Of a stretch of 21,316 nt of DNA, positions 1-7,700 are shown one piece after another. The first letter of the stretch is position 1. Each line of letters opens with the position of its first letter. A model generated the notes under the pieces. It saw only the letters and a list, made by a program, of their open reading frames with translations. It was not told the origin of the DNA and did no database searches. Source of the DNA: a virus; the IMG/VR virus record IMGVR_UViG_3300046005_001844, positions 1 through 21,316 of that record; one strand, written 5' to 3'. The translations under genes were made by a program, and so were the position numbers.

Positions 1-183
1 TCTGCCATTTGCAGTGCTTAGTTCGGTAATGACGGCGGAGCTATCAACTGTGGCTCTAATTTGCATACGCGATGTACAATTTGATAAATCAATAGGTACA
101 CTGAGACTGTCTTTCCAATACAGCGTGTGTCGGTAAGTTGCACCCTGCTCTATAACAGGTAAATTTATCTTAGCGGCTGACAT
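1..183 (-). CDS. Partial phage baseplate/tail-associated protein (N-terminal 61 residues)
   Basis: The first 61 codons of a gene that continues past the left edge. The protein begins MSAAKINLPVIEQGATYR and continues with a TLYWKD segment, then PIDLSNCTSRMQIR and a VITELS stretch. This pattern (a GATY/F segment, a W-x-D turn, 'PIDLT'-like and 'MQIR'-like strands) is common in small phage tail or baseplate proteins with a BppU-type N-terminal beta domain. That assignment rests on recalled pattern, not alignment. The ATG at 183-181 is preceded by AAGGA about 7 nt upstream, so the start is well supported. It lies downstream of the lysozyme, separated by a 39-nt gap that holds an 18-bp dyad. Function is uncertain; the reading frame is clear. 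Confidence 0.7.
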   Translation of the reverse strand, partial: MSAAKINLPVIEQGATYRHTLYWKDSLSVPIDLSNCTSRMQIRATVDSSAVITELSTANGR

Positions 184-197
184 AGCGTTATCCTTTA

Positions 198-215
198 TAA
201 GTAATCAATGACTTA
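198..215. repeat. Intergenic 18-bp dyad, copy A
   Basis: TAAGTAATCAATGACTTA lies between the lysozyme stop and the ATG of the gene at the left edge. It is one of six related imperfect palindromes in the intergenic gaps of this window. On the minus strand it is followed directly by TATAAA, a -10-like hexamer, and then by the AAGGA ribosome binding site of the next gene. Binding site or promoter element is inference. Confidence 0.7.
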
Positions 216-222
216 CTAATAG

Positions 223-666
223 TCATGGTTTTAAAAATAACGCTTTTTCTTGCGCCCGTCTAAATGTTAAGCCATTGCAAACTTCTTTCTTGCCATCTAC
301 GGTAATCTTATTCCAAACATCAAACTGTGATGCCGCCTGATCTAGTAGACCAGCGTTAAGTTTTTTCAATAAAGTGGAGGTTGAAAAGGCAGTTATGCCG
401 ATGTTAAATACAAATACCACTAACGCACTGAATTGGTTCTCAGTCAGTGAATAGGTAACTTTAGAGTTAATACAGTCGATTGCTTTTTTACAATCCTTGA
501 TAAGCAATTCTTGACCCTGAGCTGGAGTAATAACATTAAACTTATCACCCTGTTCTTTAACGTGACCCCAACCAATCGTCATTTTTTTTGCTGGACACAA
601 ATACCATACTGCCGAATAGGATTCTTTCGACTTCAGTAGCTTTATACCTTCTTCGTTTATATTCAA
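223..666 (-). CDS. Endolysin, GH24 (T4-type) lysozyme
   Basis: A 147-residue muramidase that hydrolyses the peptidoglycan glycan backbone at host lysis. Numbered from the chosen start, the family pattern is clear: NINEEGIKLLK, then E15 (general acid), C24 in LCPA, and T30 in the MTIGWGH segment. The +9 and +15 spacing is that of the T4 lysozyme catalytic E/D/T triad, with Cys in the Asp position as in many phage endolysins. Later conserved stretches are FNIGITAFSTSTLLKKLN and, at the C-terminus, NGLTFRRAQE. I start it at TTG 666-664, which overlaps the upstream TGA as TTGA and has AGGA 8 nt before it. A longer reading from 747 would run through the upstream gene and add Cys-rich residues with no family match. 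No signal or signal-anchor segment is visible, so export should depend on a holin. Confidence 0.93.
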   Translation of the reverse strand: MNINEEGIKLLKSKESYSAVWYLCPAKKMTIGWGHVKEQGDKFNVITPAQGQELLIKDCKKAIDCINSKVTYSLTENQFSALVVFVFNIGITAFSTSTLLKKLNAGLLDQAASQFDVWNKITVDGKKEVCNGLTFRRAQEKALFLKP

Positions 667-905
667 TTGAATTTTCCTGTAGCAATGGCAATACCCACAC
701 CAACCAAACTTATGATGCCTGAAATAATAAAAACAACACCAGACCAAAAACCTTTTTGTTTACTTTGAGCGTCCAATATTGAGTTTAATTTGCTAAAAAT
801 CTCTTTCATTATCGCTGACGCTTCCAACTTATCTTCCGTTAGCTCACGACAAAGCCCATCGACACGTTGTTCTAACTTAGCTACCCTGCAATTTAAGTCA
901 CTCAT
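663..905 (-). CDS. XhlA/holin-like small membrane protein
   Basis: An 80-residue protein with a charged, heptad-like N-terminal half (about residues 1-48, including VAKLEQRVDGL and IFSKLNSIL) that looks like a coiled coil. One strongly hydrophobic segment (about 54-75, WSGVVFIISGIISLVGVGIA) sits near the C-terminus. This layout resembles XhlA-type hemolysin/holin accessory proteins found in phage lysis cassettes. The ATG at 905-903 overlaps the Rz stop as ATGA and has GGGA upstream; an earlier start at 947 would only extend it into the Rz gene. It ends in the TTGA overlap with the lysozyme gene, so the two are probably translationally coupled. It could instead be a second holin, an antiholin or an unrelated membrane-anchored coiled coil. 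Confidence 0.8.
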   Translation of the reverse strand: MSDLNCRVAKLEQRVDGLCRELTEDKLEASAIMKEIFSKLNSILDAQSKQKGFWSGVVFIISGIISLVGVGIAIATGKFN

Positions 906-1381
906 TTTGCTATCCCGCAATTTTTCTCGACCACAAAAGTAAAACATTCTTTAGCGTAAGCACTTACGGCATCGGCTCTATAACTGGAGTCTTTGAAAAA
1001 TCGATCAGCGCCTTCTGAAAGCTCGACGTATCCGGTTTCTGCTTTAGCGACTCCGGCACCACTATTTGTTGACACGGTGTTTGAACAACCTTTCCCACTT
1101 GTTGGGACATGCAACCTTGAAGTGTTAAGCAGGTCATGATAAGTATTAGCAGTTTGTATGGCTGACTCATGCGCTTTATCCAAATTATTGTTAATGATGA
1201 TGGCTTCAGCTTGTGCAGTTTGAACATGATTTACAGCCACCGCTAATTGAGCCGTCGCTTCTGAGTTCTGCTTTTGCAAAGCCATTTCAACCTGTAGCAA
1301 CTCACTTTTATCAATTTGATGCGAGATGAAGTAACCTGATGAAAATGCGCTGATAGCGACACCCAAGATTAAATACAACAT
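902..1381 (-). CDS. Rz: Inner-membrane spanin (i-spanin), Rz-like
   Basis: A 159-residue protein with an N-terminal membrane segment (MLYLILGVAISAFSSGYFI, residues 1-19) followed by a long polar, Ala/Gln-rich helical region (about 25-90) expected to be periplasmic coiled coil. This is the i-spanin plan; with Rz1 it disrupts the outer membrane in the last step of Gram-negative lysis. The identification is strengthened by a lipoprotein gene (Rz1-like) lying wholly inside it in another frame. The C-terminal part contains the YVELSEGADRFFKD and YAKECF segments seen in Rz/DUF2514-type proteins. The ATG overlaps the upstream holin-candidate stop as TAATG, with GGTGA about 8 nt before it. In this phage the spanins come before the lysozyme, not after it as in lambda. 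Confidence 0.88.
   Translation of the reverse strand: MLYLILGVAISAFSSGYFISHQIDKSELLQVEMALQKQNSEATAQLAVAVNHVQTAQAEAIIINNNLDKAHESAIQTANTYHDLLNTSRLHVPTSGKGCSNTVSTNSGAGVAKAETGYVELSEGADRFFKDSSYRADAVSAYAKECFTFVVEKNCGIAK
964..1170 (-). CDS. Rz1: Outer-membrane spanin lipoprotein (o-spanin), Rz1-like, nested in Rz
   Basis: A 68-residue lipoprotein encoded entirely within the Rz gene in a different frame. From the chosen ATG (1170-1168) it reads MSQPYKLLILIMTCLTLQGC: positive charge, hydrophobic stretch, then the lipobox LQGC with the lipidated Cys at residue 20. The mature part is short and contains several prolines (TPCQQIVVPESL near its start, PVIEPMP at the end), as in o-spanins. A longer reading from 1227 would put 19 basic and hydrophobic residues before the signal peptide and is less likely. 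The ribosome binding site is weak (GGAT about 10 nt upstream). The fully embedded arrangement is the one known for lambda Rz1. Confidence 0.88.
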   Translation of the reverse strand: MSQPYKLLILIMTCLTLQGCMSQQVGKVVQTPCQQIVVPESLKQKPDTSSFQKALIDFSKTPVIEPMP

Positions 1382-1554
1382 TAATCTTTCACCGCAAAGC
1401 CCATTAAGCCGACTAATGTTGCCGAACCTGCAATAACACTCTGAGCGGCTTCGGTATCGCCTTTAAAATACAAAACTAATGAGGCGATGCCAGCAATCAT
1501 AAAGATTAACCCACGCTTGGTTGACGCTTGCTTCCAATCTATTTCTATTTTCAT
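1381..1554 (-). CDS. Holin candidate, small two-segment membrane protein
   Basis: A 57-residue protein starting MKIEIDWKQASTKRG, followed by two hydrophobic stretches (about residues 16-32 and 38-55: GLIFMIAGIASLVLYF and AAQSVIAGSATLVGLMGFAV) separated by a short polar loop (KGDTE). Such short two-segment proteins with an 'IDWKKAT.RG' start are common next to phage endolysins and are usually called holins. It is the first gene of the lysis block. GGAG lies 6 nt before the ATG at 1554-1552, so I prefer this start to the ATG at 1578, which lies inside an intergenic dyad and lacks a comparable site. Holin function is inferred from size, topology and position. Confidence 0.8.
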   Translation of the reverse strand: MKIEIDWKQASTKRGLIFMIAGIASLVLYFKGDTEAAQSVIAGSATLVGLMGFAVKD

Positions 1555-1570
1555 CTCGCGCTCCATTTGA

Positions 1571-1588
1571 TAAGTCATTACTTACTTA
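1571..1588. repeat. Intergenic 18-bp dyad, copy B
   Basis: TAAGTCATTACTTACTTA sits in the 99-nt gap between the phosphoesterase and the holin candidate, just downstream (minus strand) of a sigma70-like promoter candidate whose start point would fall near 1594. An operator position is therefore plausible, though untested. It is the same family as the dyads at 198, 2968, 13629, 17687 and 19849. Confidence 0.7.
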
Positions 1589-1600
1589 TTATTAGGAACA

Positions 1601-1629
1601 ATCATAACAGGTGAAAATTCATAAGTCCA
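1601..1629 (-). promoter_or_regulatory. Candidate sigma70-type promoter before the lysis cassette
   Basis: On the minus strand TGGACT (1629-1624, 4 of 6 matches to TTGACA) is followed after 17 nt by TATGAT (1606-1601, 5 of 6 matches to TATAAT). The predicted start point is just upstream of dyad B and the holin-candidate gene. It lies in the longest intergenic gap of the window (1555-1653), a sensible place for separate lysis transcription. Hexamers this good occur by chance in AT-rich DNA, so confidence is modest. Confidence 0.4.
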
Positions 1630-1653
1630 TGTTTTTGTGATATAAGTTTTCAA

Positions 1654-2946
1654 TCACTCGGCATCTTGACGGTGATACCATTTACCACCAGCAACAGCAA
1701 AATCAGTAATTGGAATATAATCAAAGTTGGTAGCCTTAGTTTGCGTATCCACATTGATTAAAGCAAAACCGTTATGCCACTTCTCCCCTTCCGTATAAGA
1801 CGCTTCTCTTTTGTGTCCGGCACCCAATTGATGCCACTCATAGGGTCCAAAAATAGGATTATAGGTAGACCAAATCTCATGACGGTGGTGATGACCATTA
1901 ACCCCTGGCATACCCATGTGTCGTGCATGAGGAAAGTGGTGACACATCACTGTATCCCAATAGACTTTATAATTCTTAGCCAGTTCTTTATTGAACTCTG
2001 TTTTAGAGAATGTACCTAAATCAGACTTGGCGATATAGTTAATCTCAAACTGATCCAGTCCTAAAAGCTTGGCGACTGTAAAGCCATGCAGATCAGAAAG
2101 CACCGCTCTTAATGCAGGTGTGGCATCGGCTAACTGTCTAATCAATCGTGCTTCATGATTGCCCTCTACAAAGTCAAACTGAGCATTAGGACAAGCTTCT
2201 CTCAGCGGTGCAAAGATTTCATCGTGGACAAACTTAATGCGTGACACCACATCCCACTCTCTAGGGTCGACACCGTACTTACCGAACTCCGCGAGGTCGA
2301 AGATGTCGCCGACAAAGCAAATAGCATCAGGCTGAACACGTTCCGCTACATCAATCAATACGCGTAGGTAGAAGCGGTCTATCTCAATGTCATGTAAATC
2401 CGAACAGGTCAATACCGTCTTGAAGCGATTGCTATTCTCTCTAATGTATTGAGTACCCCAATCCTGACGCTCATTAAGCTGTCTGTAGTGATCCACACTG
2501 ACATGTTTTGCAATATTGCGCTCATGTGCGTGTTGATAGCGAGAGAGCTTTAAACCTGCTTGTCGTTTGAATTCGTCGAAGGTACCGAAGTAGCGATTCC
2601 AAGTTGATTCTGAAATGCTAGAGTGATTCCTGAAGAAGTTGCGGCTAACAATTTGCTCCACATCTATTTCAGCAATGCGCTTTAATTCGGCAATACATTC
2701 TTCCGCACCCCAATGTTCCATAAACTTAGAAACATCTTCAGACAGAGGTACTTCGGTATGATTAGCACGAACAATTAACTTTTGAGCGTTGGGGTCTGTT
2801 TTGGCAATACCACGCAGAAAACCTGCTTTGTTGGTTACCGTCTTGATGCTAATGTCTAACACTTTGGCTATATCTGCCATCGTTGGGTAATTGCTAACAT
2901 CGTTATAGATACTAATGAATTCGGATACATCGACTACTTTAGCCAT
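1654..2946 (-). CDS. Calcineurin-like metallophosphoesterase with DNA-binding-like N-terminus
   Basis: A 430-residue protein. The C-terminal two thirds carry the metallophosphoesterase metal-ligand motifs in order: SDLHD (D183, H185), GDIFD (D214), GNHEAR (N263, H264), CHHFPH (H336/H337) and GHHHRH (352-356). It should therefore be a two-metal phosphoesterase. The substrate cannot be read from sequence; nucleic acid, nucleotide or phosphoprotein are all possible. The N-terminus has a helix-turn-helix-like stretch (about 20-46, TMADIAKVLDISIKTVTNKA). A second module (about 80-132) ends STWNRYFGTFDEFKRQAGL and resembles the HNH-endonuclease-associated repeat, so DNA targeting is likely. The start has AAGG 5 nt upstream. 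It stands alone between two dyad-bearing gaps, between tail-tip and lysis genes, an unusual place for an enzyme. Confidence 0.9.
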   Translation of the reverse strand: MAKVVDVSEFISIYNDVSNYPTMADIAKVLDISIKTVTNKAGFLRGIAKTDPNAQKLIVRANHTEVPLSEDVSKFMEHWGAEECIAELKRIAEIDVEQIVSRNFFRNHSSISESTWNRYFGTFDEFKRQAGLKLSRYQHAHERNIAKHVSVDHYRQLNERQDWGTQYIRENSNRFKTVLTCSDLHDIEIDRFYLRVLIDVAERVQPDAICFVGDIFDLAEFGKYGVDPREWDVVSRIKFVHDEIFAPLREACPNAQFDFVEGNHEARLIRQLADATPALRAVLSDLHGFTVAKLLGLDQFEINYIAKSDLGTFSKTEFNKELAKNYKVYWDTVMCHHFPHARHMGMPGVNGHHHRHEIWSTYNPIFGPYEWHQLGAGHKREASYTEGEKWHNGFALINVDTQTKATNFDYIPITDFAVAGGKWYHRQDAE

Positions 2947-2967
2947 AAAAGCCTTATGGGTTTATTA

Positions 2968-2985
2968 TAAGTCATTAGTGACTTA
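2968..2985. repeat. Intergenic 18-bp dyad, copy C
   Basis: TAAGTCATTAGTGACTTA has 7-bp perfect arms (TAAGTCA/TGACTTA) around TTAG. It begins right after the stop codon of the 172-residue protein gene and precedes the phosphoesterase ATG. On the minus strand its last bases run into a perfect -10-like TATAAT (2969-2964), but there is no good -35 at 17-18 nt. Confidence 0.75.
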
Positions 2986-3504
2986 TTAAATTAACTGCAA
3001 ATTGCCTATAAAAAGGGTTGTTGTAGACTCTATACCTGAAACTGAAATGGCTGACTCTATGCTTACTTTAGCCGCATTGGCGAAATCTCTTACCGCATCT
3101 ATGTAAGAGTGCATGGTGGTTTTAGCGGTTTCATCAGATTCACGTTCAATGTTGAGCTGACGGTAGATAGGATACGCATCTAATATTTTCATAGACGCAA
3201 GCCCATTAATTGTATTTGTATGTTCTACCTTTTTTGTCTCTAAATATCCTTCAGGCTCTTGCCACATTAAAGTAGTCACATCAAATACATAATCATCATT
3301 GGGGCTTTTAGAGTGCTTAACCCACTCATTCGTATAGTGCCATTGAGTATAGAATTCTTCGTCAGATATATTTTCCGTTAGTTTATTTGGGGAAATTGCA
3401 ATACAGCCACCGTAATCAACATTTTCTTCATAAACGGGCGTTATGGTCAACACTATTGAGTGAACACACCTTGTTTTTGAATTTATTAATATTGCTTTAT
3501 TCAT
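2986..3504 (-). CDS. Putative tail-fibre assembly or minor tail-tip protein
   Basis: A 172-residue protein beginning MNKAILINSKTRCVHSIV. A middle region contains FDVTTLMWQEPEGY, and a C-terminal segment carries YPIYRQLNIERESDE, then MHSYIDAVRDFANAAKV. 'KAILINSKT..V.NIV' starts and 'YP.YRQLN' C-terminal segments recur in small proteins just downstream of phage fibre or J genes, some acting as fibre-assembly factors. I cannot assign this one to a family with certainty. The ATG at 3504-3502 follows the upstream stop by 7 nt and has AGGA close upstream. An upstream ATG at 3582 would overlap the previous gene by about 70 nt and adds residues with no such match, so I reject it. Confidence 0.75.
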   Translation of the reverse strand: MNKAILINSKTRCVHSIVLTITPVYEENVDYGGCIAISPNKLTENISDEEFYTQWHYTNEWVKHSKSPNDDYVFDVTTLMWQEPEGYLETKKVEHTNTINGLASMKILDAYPIYRQLNIERESDETAKTTMHSYIDAVRDFANAAKVSIESAISVSGIESTTTLFIGNLQLI

Positions 3505-3511
3505 GTTGTTC

Positions 3512-4327
3512 CTAAGTTTGAGATAATCTACAAAATTGTATTCTTGCGGTTCCAGTTCTTCCAACATAAACACCGATGGCATCTATTTGATTAATAGTGC
3601 TACCACTACTCACTGTACACGATAATCCTGCTTTTGCTATTTTGAAAGTGTTTTCACTTTGTCTAAAAACTTGATAGGTATAAACCATATTTGCAACCTC
3701 ATCATAACGCCCTAAAGAATTGATACAAAAATAAGGCTCACCTGGGGCTGAATCTATTGCCATGGCAGGCACGACAACTGTTGCAGGTATAGGTGGTAAA
3801 GTTGTTGTTGATAGTATGTTAAGCACTTCAACTGAACTCGAAAGATGTAAAGTGCCATCTGAATTATACGTTTCCAAACCATAACCTGTTCCTGCTGGAT
3901 TTATCCCAGCCTTTGTGAGATCAACTACAGGTGTTGCGTAAGCCACTTTAACAATGGCGGGAGATGCTGCACTGGTAACACCTATATCATGAGATACCCA
4001 TCTATTAGTTAATCCACCATCAAACCCATTATATGAAGCTAATCGACTTCCAAATTGATTATAATAGGTCATACAGCTACCTACAGGTATAGATACAAAA
4101 ATTAATGAAAATGTTGACGCAACAACTGGTTGCTGTAACCCACCTAAATAAGTTTGCCAAGCGTTAACACCATAACGAGGACTACCTACAGGTATTATTG
4201 CCGCTGAACCAGTCAGCAATGTGGCACAAGAAAGTGTTACTTTTTTAGTGACAATATAACTTCCTGGGTCTTCGGTGCTATAGCACAAGACATTGTTAGA
4301 ATTTTTAATATTAAACCCATAAGCCAT
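3512..4327 (-). CDS. Tail-tip or fibre-associated protein, larger paralogue
   Basis: A 271-residue protein starting MAYGFNIKNSNNVLCYSTED, then mostly short Thr/Ser/Gly/Val-rich strands typical of virion beta structure, ending ARIQFCRLSQT. The first ~20 residues resemble those of the next gene upstream (MSYGIKVKDGNGITRFHQDG), a start often seen in small proteins encoded next to J in siphophages. Its ATG overlaps the upstream stop as TAATG, with GGGGA about 9 nt before it, so it is coupled to the J block. A role as a tail-tip decoration or receptor-contact protein is inferred from position only; I recognise no enzymatic motif. Confidence 0.78.
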   Translation of the reverse strand: MAYGFNIKNSNNVLCYSTEDPGSYIVTKKVTLSCATLLTGSAAIIPVGSPRYGVNAWQTYLGGLQQPVVASTFSLIFVSIPVGSCMTYYNQFGSRLASYNGFDGGLTNRWVSHDIGVTSAASPAIVKVAYATPVVDLTKAGINPAGTGYGLETYNSDGTLHLSSSVEVLNILSTTTLPPIPATVVVPAMAIDSAPGEPYFCINSLGRYDEVANMVYTYQVFRQSENTFKIAKAGLSCTVSSGSTINQIDAIGVYVGRTGTARIQFCRLSQT

Positions 4328-4716
4328 TAAATACCATCCCCATAAATAACTAATAATCTATCGTTATACCAAGGTGAATGTGTTGTATTTTGATCCCCAA
4401 CCCAAACACTTATTGTATCTCCTGATACAGACCAATCAATATTATCTTCGTATTTATAACTGCTTGGTCCATAAAACAAACCCGTAGCTACGCCATTAGT
4501 CCGCATGACTCTTCTTATATCAAATTTATAATTATTTGCAGTTAATCCTGCATAAGATGCTGAAACAACCCACGCATTAAAAGCACCTGGGTTTTTAGCA
4601 ACCCAAGCGCCTGTATTTTTAAGCAATGGTATCATTGCAACAACTCTCATTTGGCTACCATCTTGATGAAATCTAGTTATACCATTACCATCTTTAACTT
4701 TAATTCCATAACTCAT
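4327..4716 (-). CDS. Small tail-tip-associated protein, smaller paralogue
   Basis: A 129-residue protein starting MSYGIKVKDGNGITRFHQDG, followed by a beta-rich body with several Trp and Tyr residues (WVAKNPGAFNAWVVSASYAG, later TISVWVGDQN). It shares the N-terminal 'M-x-YG-[IF]-x-[VI]-K-[DN]' pattern with the 271-residue neighbour, suggesting two variants of one attachment module with different outer parts. Its ATG overlaps the J stop codon as ATGA, so it is translationally tied to J. Function is unknown; by position a tip or fibre accessory protein is most likely. Confidence 0.78.
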   Translation of the reverse strand: MSYGIKVKDGNGITRFHQDGSQMRVVAMIPLLKNTGAWVAKNPGAFNAWVVSASYAGLTANNYKFDIRRVMRTNGVATGLFYGPSSYKYEDNIDWSVSGDTISVWVGDQNTTHSPWYNDRLLVIYGDGI

Positions 4717-7700
4717 GCTAAATTACCTAATCTCACCCTTAAATGCCCAGATGAATCATAAACTCTTATGCTATTAGCATCCATTATCATGCCTGGGGAA
4801 GTTACCGCTCCAAAGGAATAACTACCCGTCAGGGCAATGGAGCCTATTTGAGCCGACTGTATAGCAGCGGGTCCTATATATGTGCTGATATTAGCTTGTG
4901 TCATTTGCGGAACAGCCCACGCCACGCCCTGTATGCCTTGCGGACCAGCGGGTCCTGTTGCCCCTTGAATTAAACTCCAAGCATAGTCAGCAGCAACGAC
5001 CGACTCAGTTGCGGTGGTTTTGTTAAACGCTAATCCTATATAAGTCATTCCTGTGGGGCTGTCGTTTAAACCAGCTCCAGCGGCAGAAGTTCCATACTTA
5101 ACCCAAGTATAAGTATTTGTTCCAGCTAGACCATTAATACCATCAGTTCCTTTGATTAAACTCCAGTTATAATCTGTATAAACAGTAGACTCAGTGATAA
5201 CAGTTTTATTATAAGCAATACCCATATAGGTTTTGCCAGCAGGTAAATCTGACATGCCTGTTGTTGGGGTGTCTGCATACTTAAGCCAAGTATAGAGATT
5301 GGTACCATTAGTACCATTAGTACCATTAGTTCCCGCTGAACCAGTTAAACCTGTTGCTCCAGTTGCTCCAGTTGCCCCTTGAATTAAACTCCAAGCATAG
5401 TCGGTAGTAATGACCGACTCAGTTGCAGTGGTTTTGTTGAATGCCAACCCAATATATGTATTACCAGTAGGGCTATCGCTAATGCCTGCGCCTAATGCAG
5501 AAGTTCCATACTTAACCCAAGTATAAGTATTTGTTCCAGCTAGACCATTAATACCATCAGTGCCTTTGATTAAACTCCAATCATAATCTGTGTAGATGGT
5601 TGACTCGGTGGCAACAGTTTTATTATAAGCAATACCCATATAGGTTTTGCCGGCAGGTAAATCAGACATACCTGTTGTAGTGGTGTCTGCGTATTTAAGC
5701 CAAGTATAAAGAGTGGCGCCATTAGTACCATTAGTGCCAGGAGAACCAGTTAAACCAGTTGCTCCAGTTGCCCCTTGAATTAAACTCCAAGCATAGTCAG
5801 CAGCAACGACTGATTCAGTTGCGGTGGTTTTGTTAAACGCTAATCCTATATAAGTCATTCCCGCAGGATTGTCATTAATTCCAGCGCCCACTGCTGAAGT
5901 GCCGTACTTAACCCAAGTAAAAGTATTAGTCCCATCGACACCCGCTATGCCATCAGTTCCTTTGATTAAACTCCAGTTATAATCTGTATAAACAGTAGAC
6001 TCTGTTGCTGTGGCTTTATTATAAGCAACCCCCATATAAGTTTTACCCGTAGGTAAATCTGACATACCTGTTGTAGCTGTGTCAGCATACTTCAACCAAG
6101 TATAAAGAGTGGCGCCATTGGTTCCATTAGTGCCAGGAGAACCATTAATCCCGTTACTACCATTTGCTCCTTTAACTGTGTATAAAGTCCAATAATCGGT
6201 TGCGTTAGCCCCACCGACAGAGTAAACAGGAACAAGTATTCCGGTAGTAGTTGTTAGACTTGATGTATGAGTTAATTTGCAAGACCAGCCATAGCCCAAC
6301 GTATCAAGAACAATATCTCCCGAAGCGTAAAGTGTATTTGTAGTCCAATTACCTCTATAAACGTTTCGAGTAGCACCATCTGCCGGTTTATTTGTGCCGC
6401 CAATATTTGACCAATCTAACGCATTACCTGATGCTAAAATAATATTACCAGCAGAATCTCTAATGCTTAATCCACGACTATCTATCTTGTCAGCGGTAAT
6501 CTTAGTGATATATGCGTTATTGATATAAACGCCAGCAGGAAATACGCTACCATCAATCGTAGTGGGTGTTGTCAATACTGAAAAGGGTACAATAGGTGCG
6601 GATGCTCCTGGTCCAGCGGGATTAGCTATTGAAAACTTATCTGCTCTAATGGCAAACGATGATGTAGTAACACCATTTGTGGTGTCACTTGCTAAACCAA
6701 AGCCAGACACATAACCATTGGCATCAATCTTAACCGTATAACTGGCATTCAAACCGCTGATGTTGGTTTGCGCCGCAACTAATGCCTGATTTGACGCTCC
6801 TGGAGCATTTCTACCAACAGCTAGCCAGTCAATACTAAAGCTATCACCTGATGCCGTTGTGCTACCAATATCTAATCGTAACTGTGTTACTGGATTGATT
6901 GCAGTTGTCGCCATCCACGCAGTCACATCTTTCAAGTTGAACTCAAGAAGTGCGCTACCGCCTATAACATTGAATCCAGCAGGGATGGTTATCGTCTTTG
7001 CCAATAGCCAACCACCTGTTGTTTTATAATATAGTGACCCAGCCCAGCCAGTTGTTCCCGCCAATCTATTAACTTTAGCTTTAATGATTGGATAAGTGCC
7101 TCCAACAATGGCTAACCCTGCTGGTGAAATTAACTGTGGATTTGCAGCCGTTGATGTGATTGTTACTGAACCAGTGTTTACCCACGTTAAGGTTGCATTA
7201 ACAGCCGTCCAACTTTCGACTGTTGTTGTGTAATACCATGTTTGAAATTGGTCAAAGCTACCTTCAGCTAGACTGAGACGGGTACCTAGCTCTGCGTTTA
7301 AAGCGGAAGAGCCTAACATGCCGTTAAGCGTTGTTACCATCGCTCCCGCTTCATCTAAAGTGGATGCTGTTACATACAGTGATTGCAATGATTCGTTACC
7401 CGAAGTATCGACTGTTTTTATCCAGAAGTAATACGGTGTAGAGGCGAAGTTAAGACCTGCAACCAAATAGTTATCAGCCCTTATTGAGGTTAATAGTGTT
7501 GCAGATGCTTCTACACTACTTGTTGCGCTCCAGCGAATATTGACACGATCAAAATCAATGTCCATATCTGCTGGGTATGTCCATCGCAATTGTATAGAGC
7601 GAATTAACGATACCGCTGTGAAGGTAGCAACAGCTTTAGGGGGTATAGACTTTCCAGCTATTGTCAGAGTTGCCGTAATAGGTGTTGTTAAAACACCTAA

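Noticed and set aside
666-747. Longer lysozyme reading starting at 747
   Set aside because: It would overlap the XhlA-like gene by about 85 nt and add a Cys/Tyr/His-rich leader with no lysozyme similarity. The TTG at 666 has AGGA 8 nt upstream and forms a TTGA overlap.
3504-3582. Start at 3582 for the 172-residue protein
   Set aside because: It overlaps the upstream gene by about 70 nt. The ATG at 3504 lies 7 nt after the upstream stop with AGGA before it, and the protein from there has the familiar MNKAILINSKT-type beginning.
4926-6104. CRISPR array
   Set aside because: The repeats are ~130 codons long, in frame, with protein-level periodicity inside J; there are no short repeats with unique spacers.
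4713-6400. Diversity-generating retroelement target in J
   Set aside because: No reverse transcriptase or template repeat is visible in the window, and the variation between units is not adenine-specific in any way I can see.
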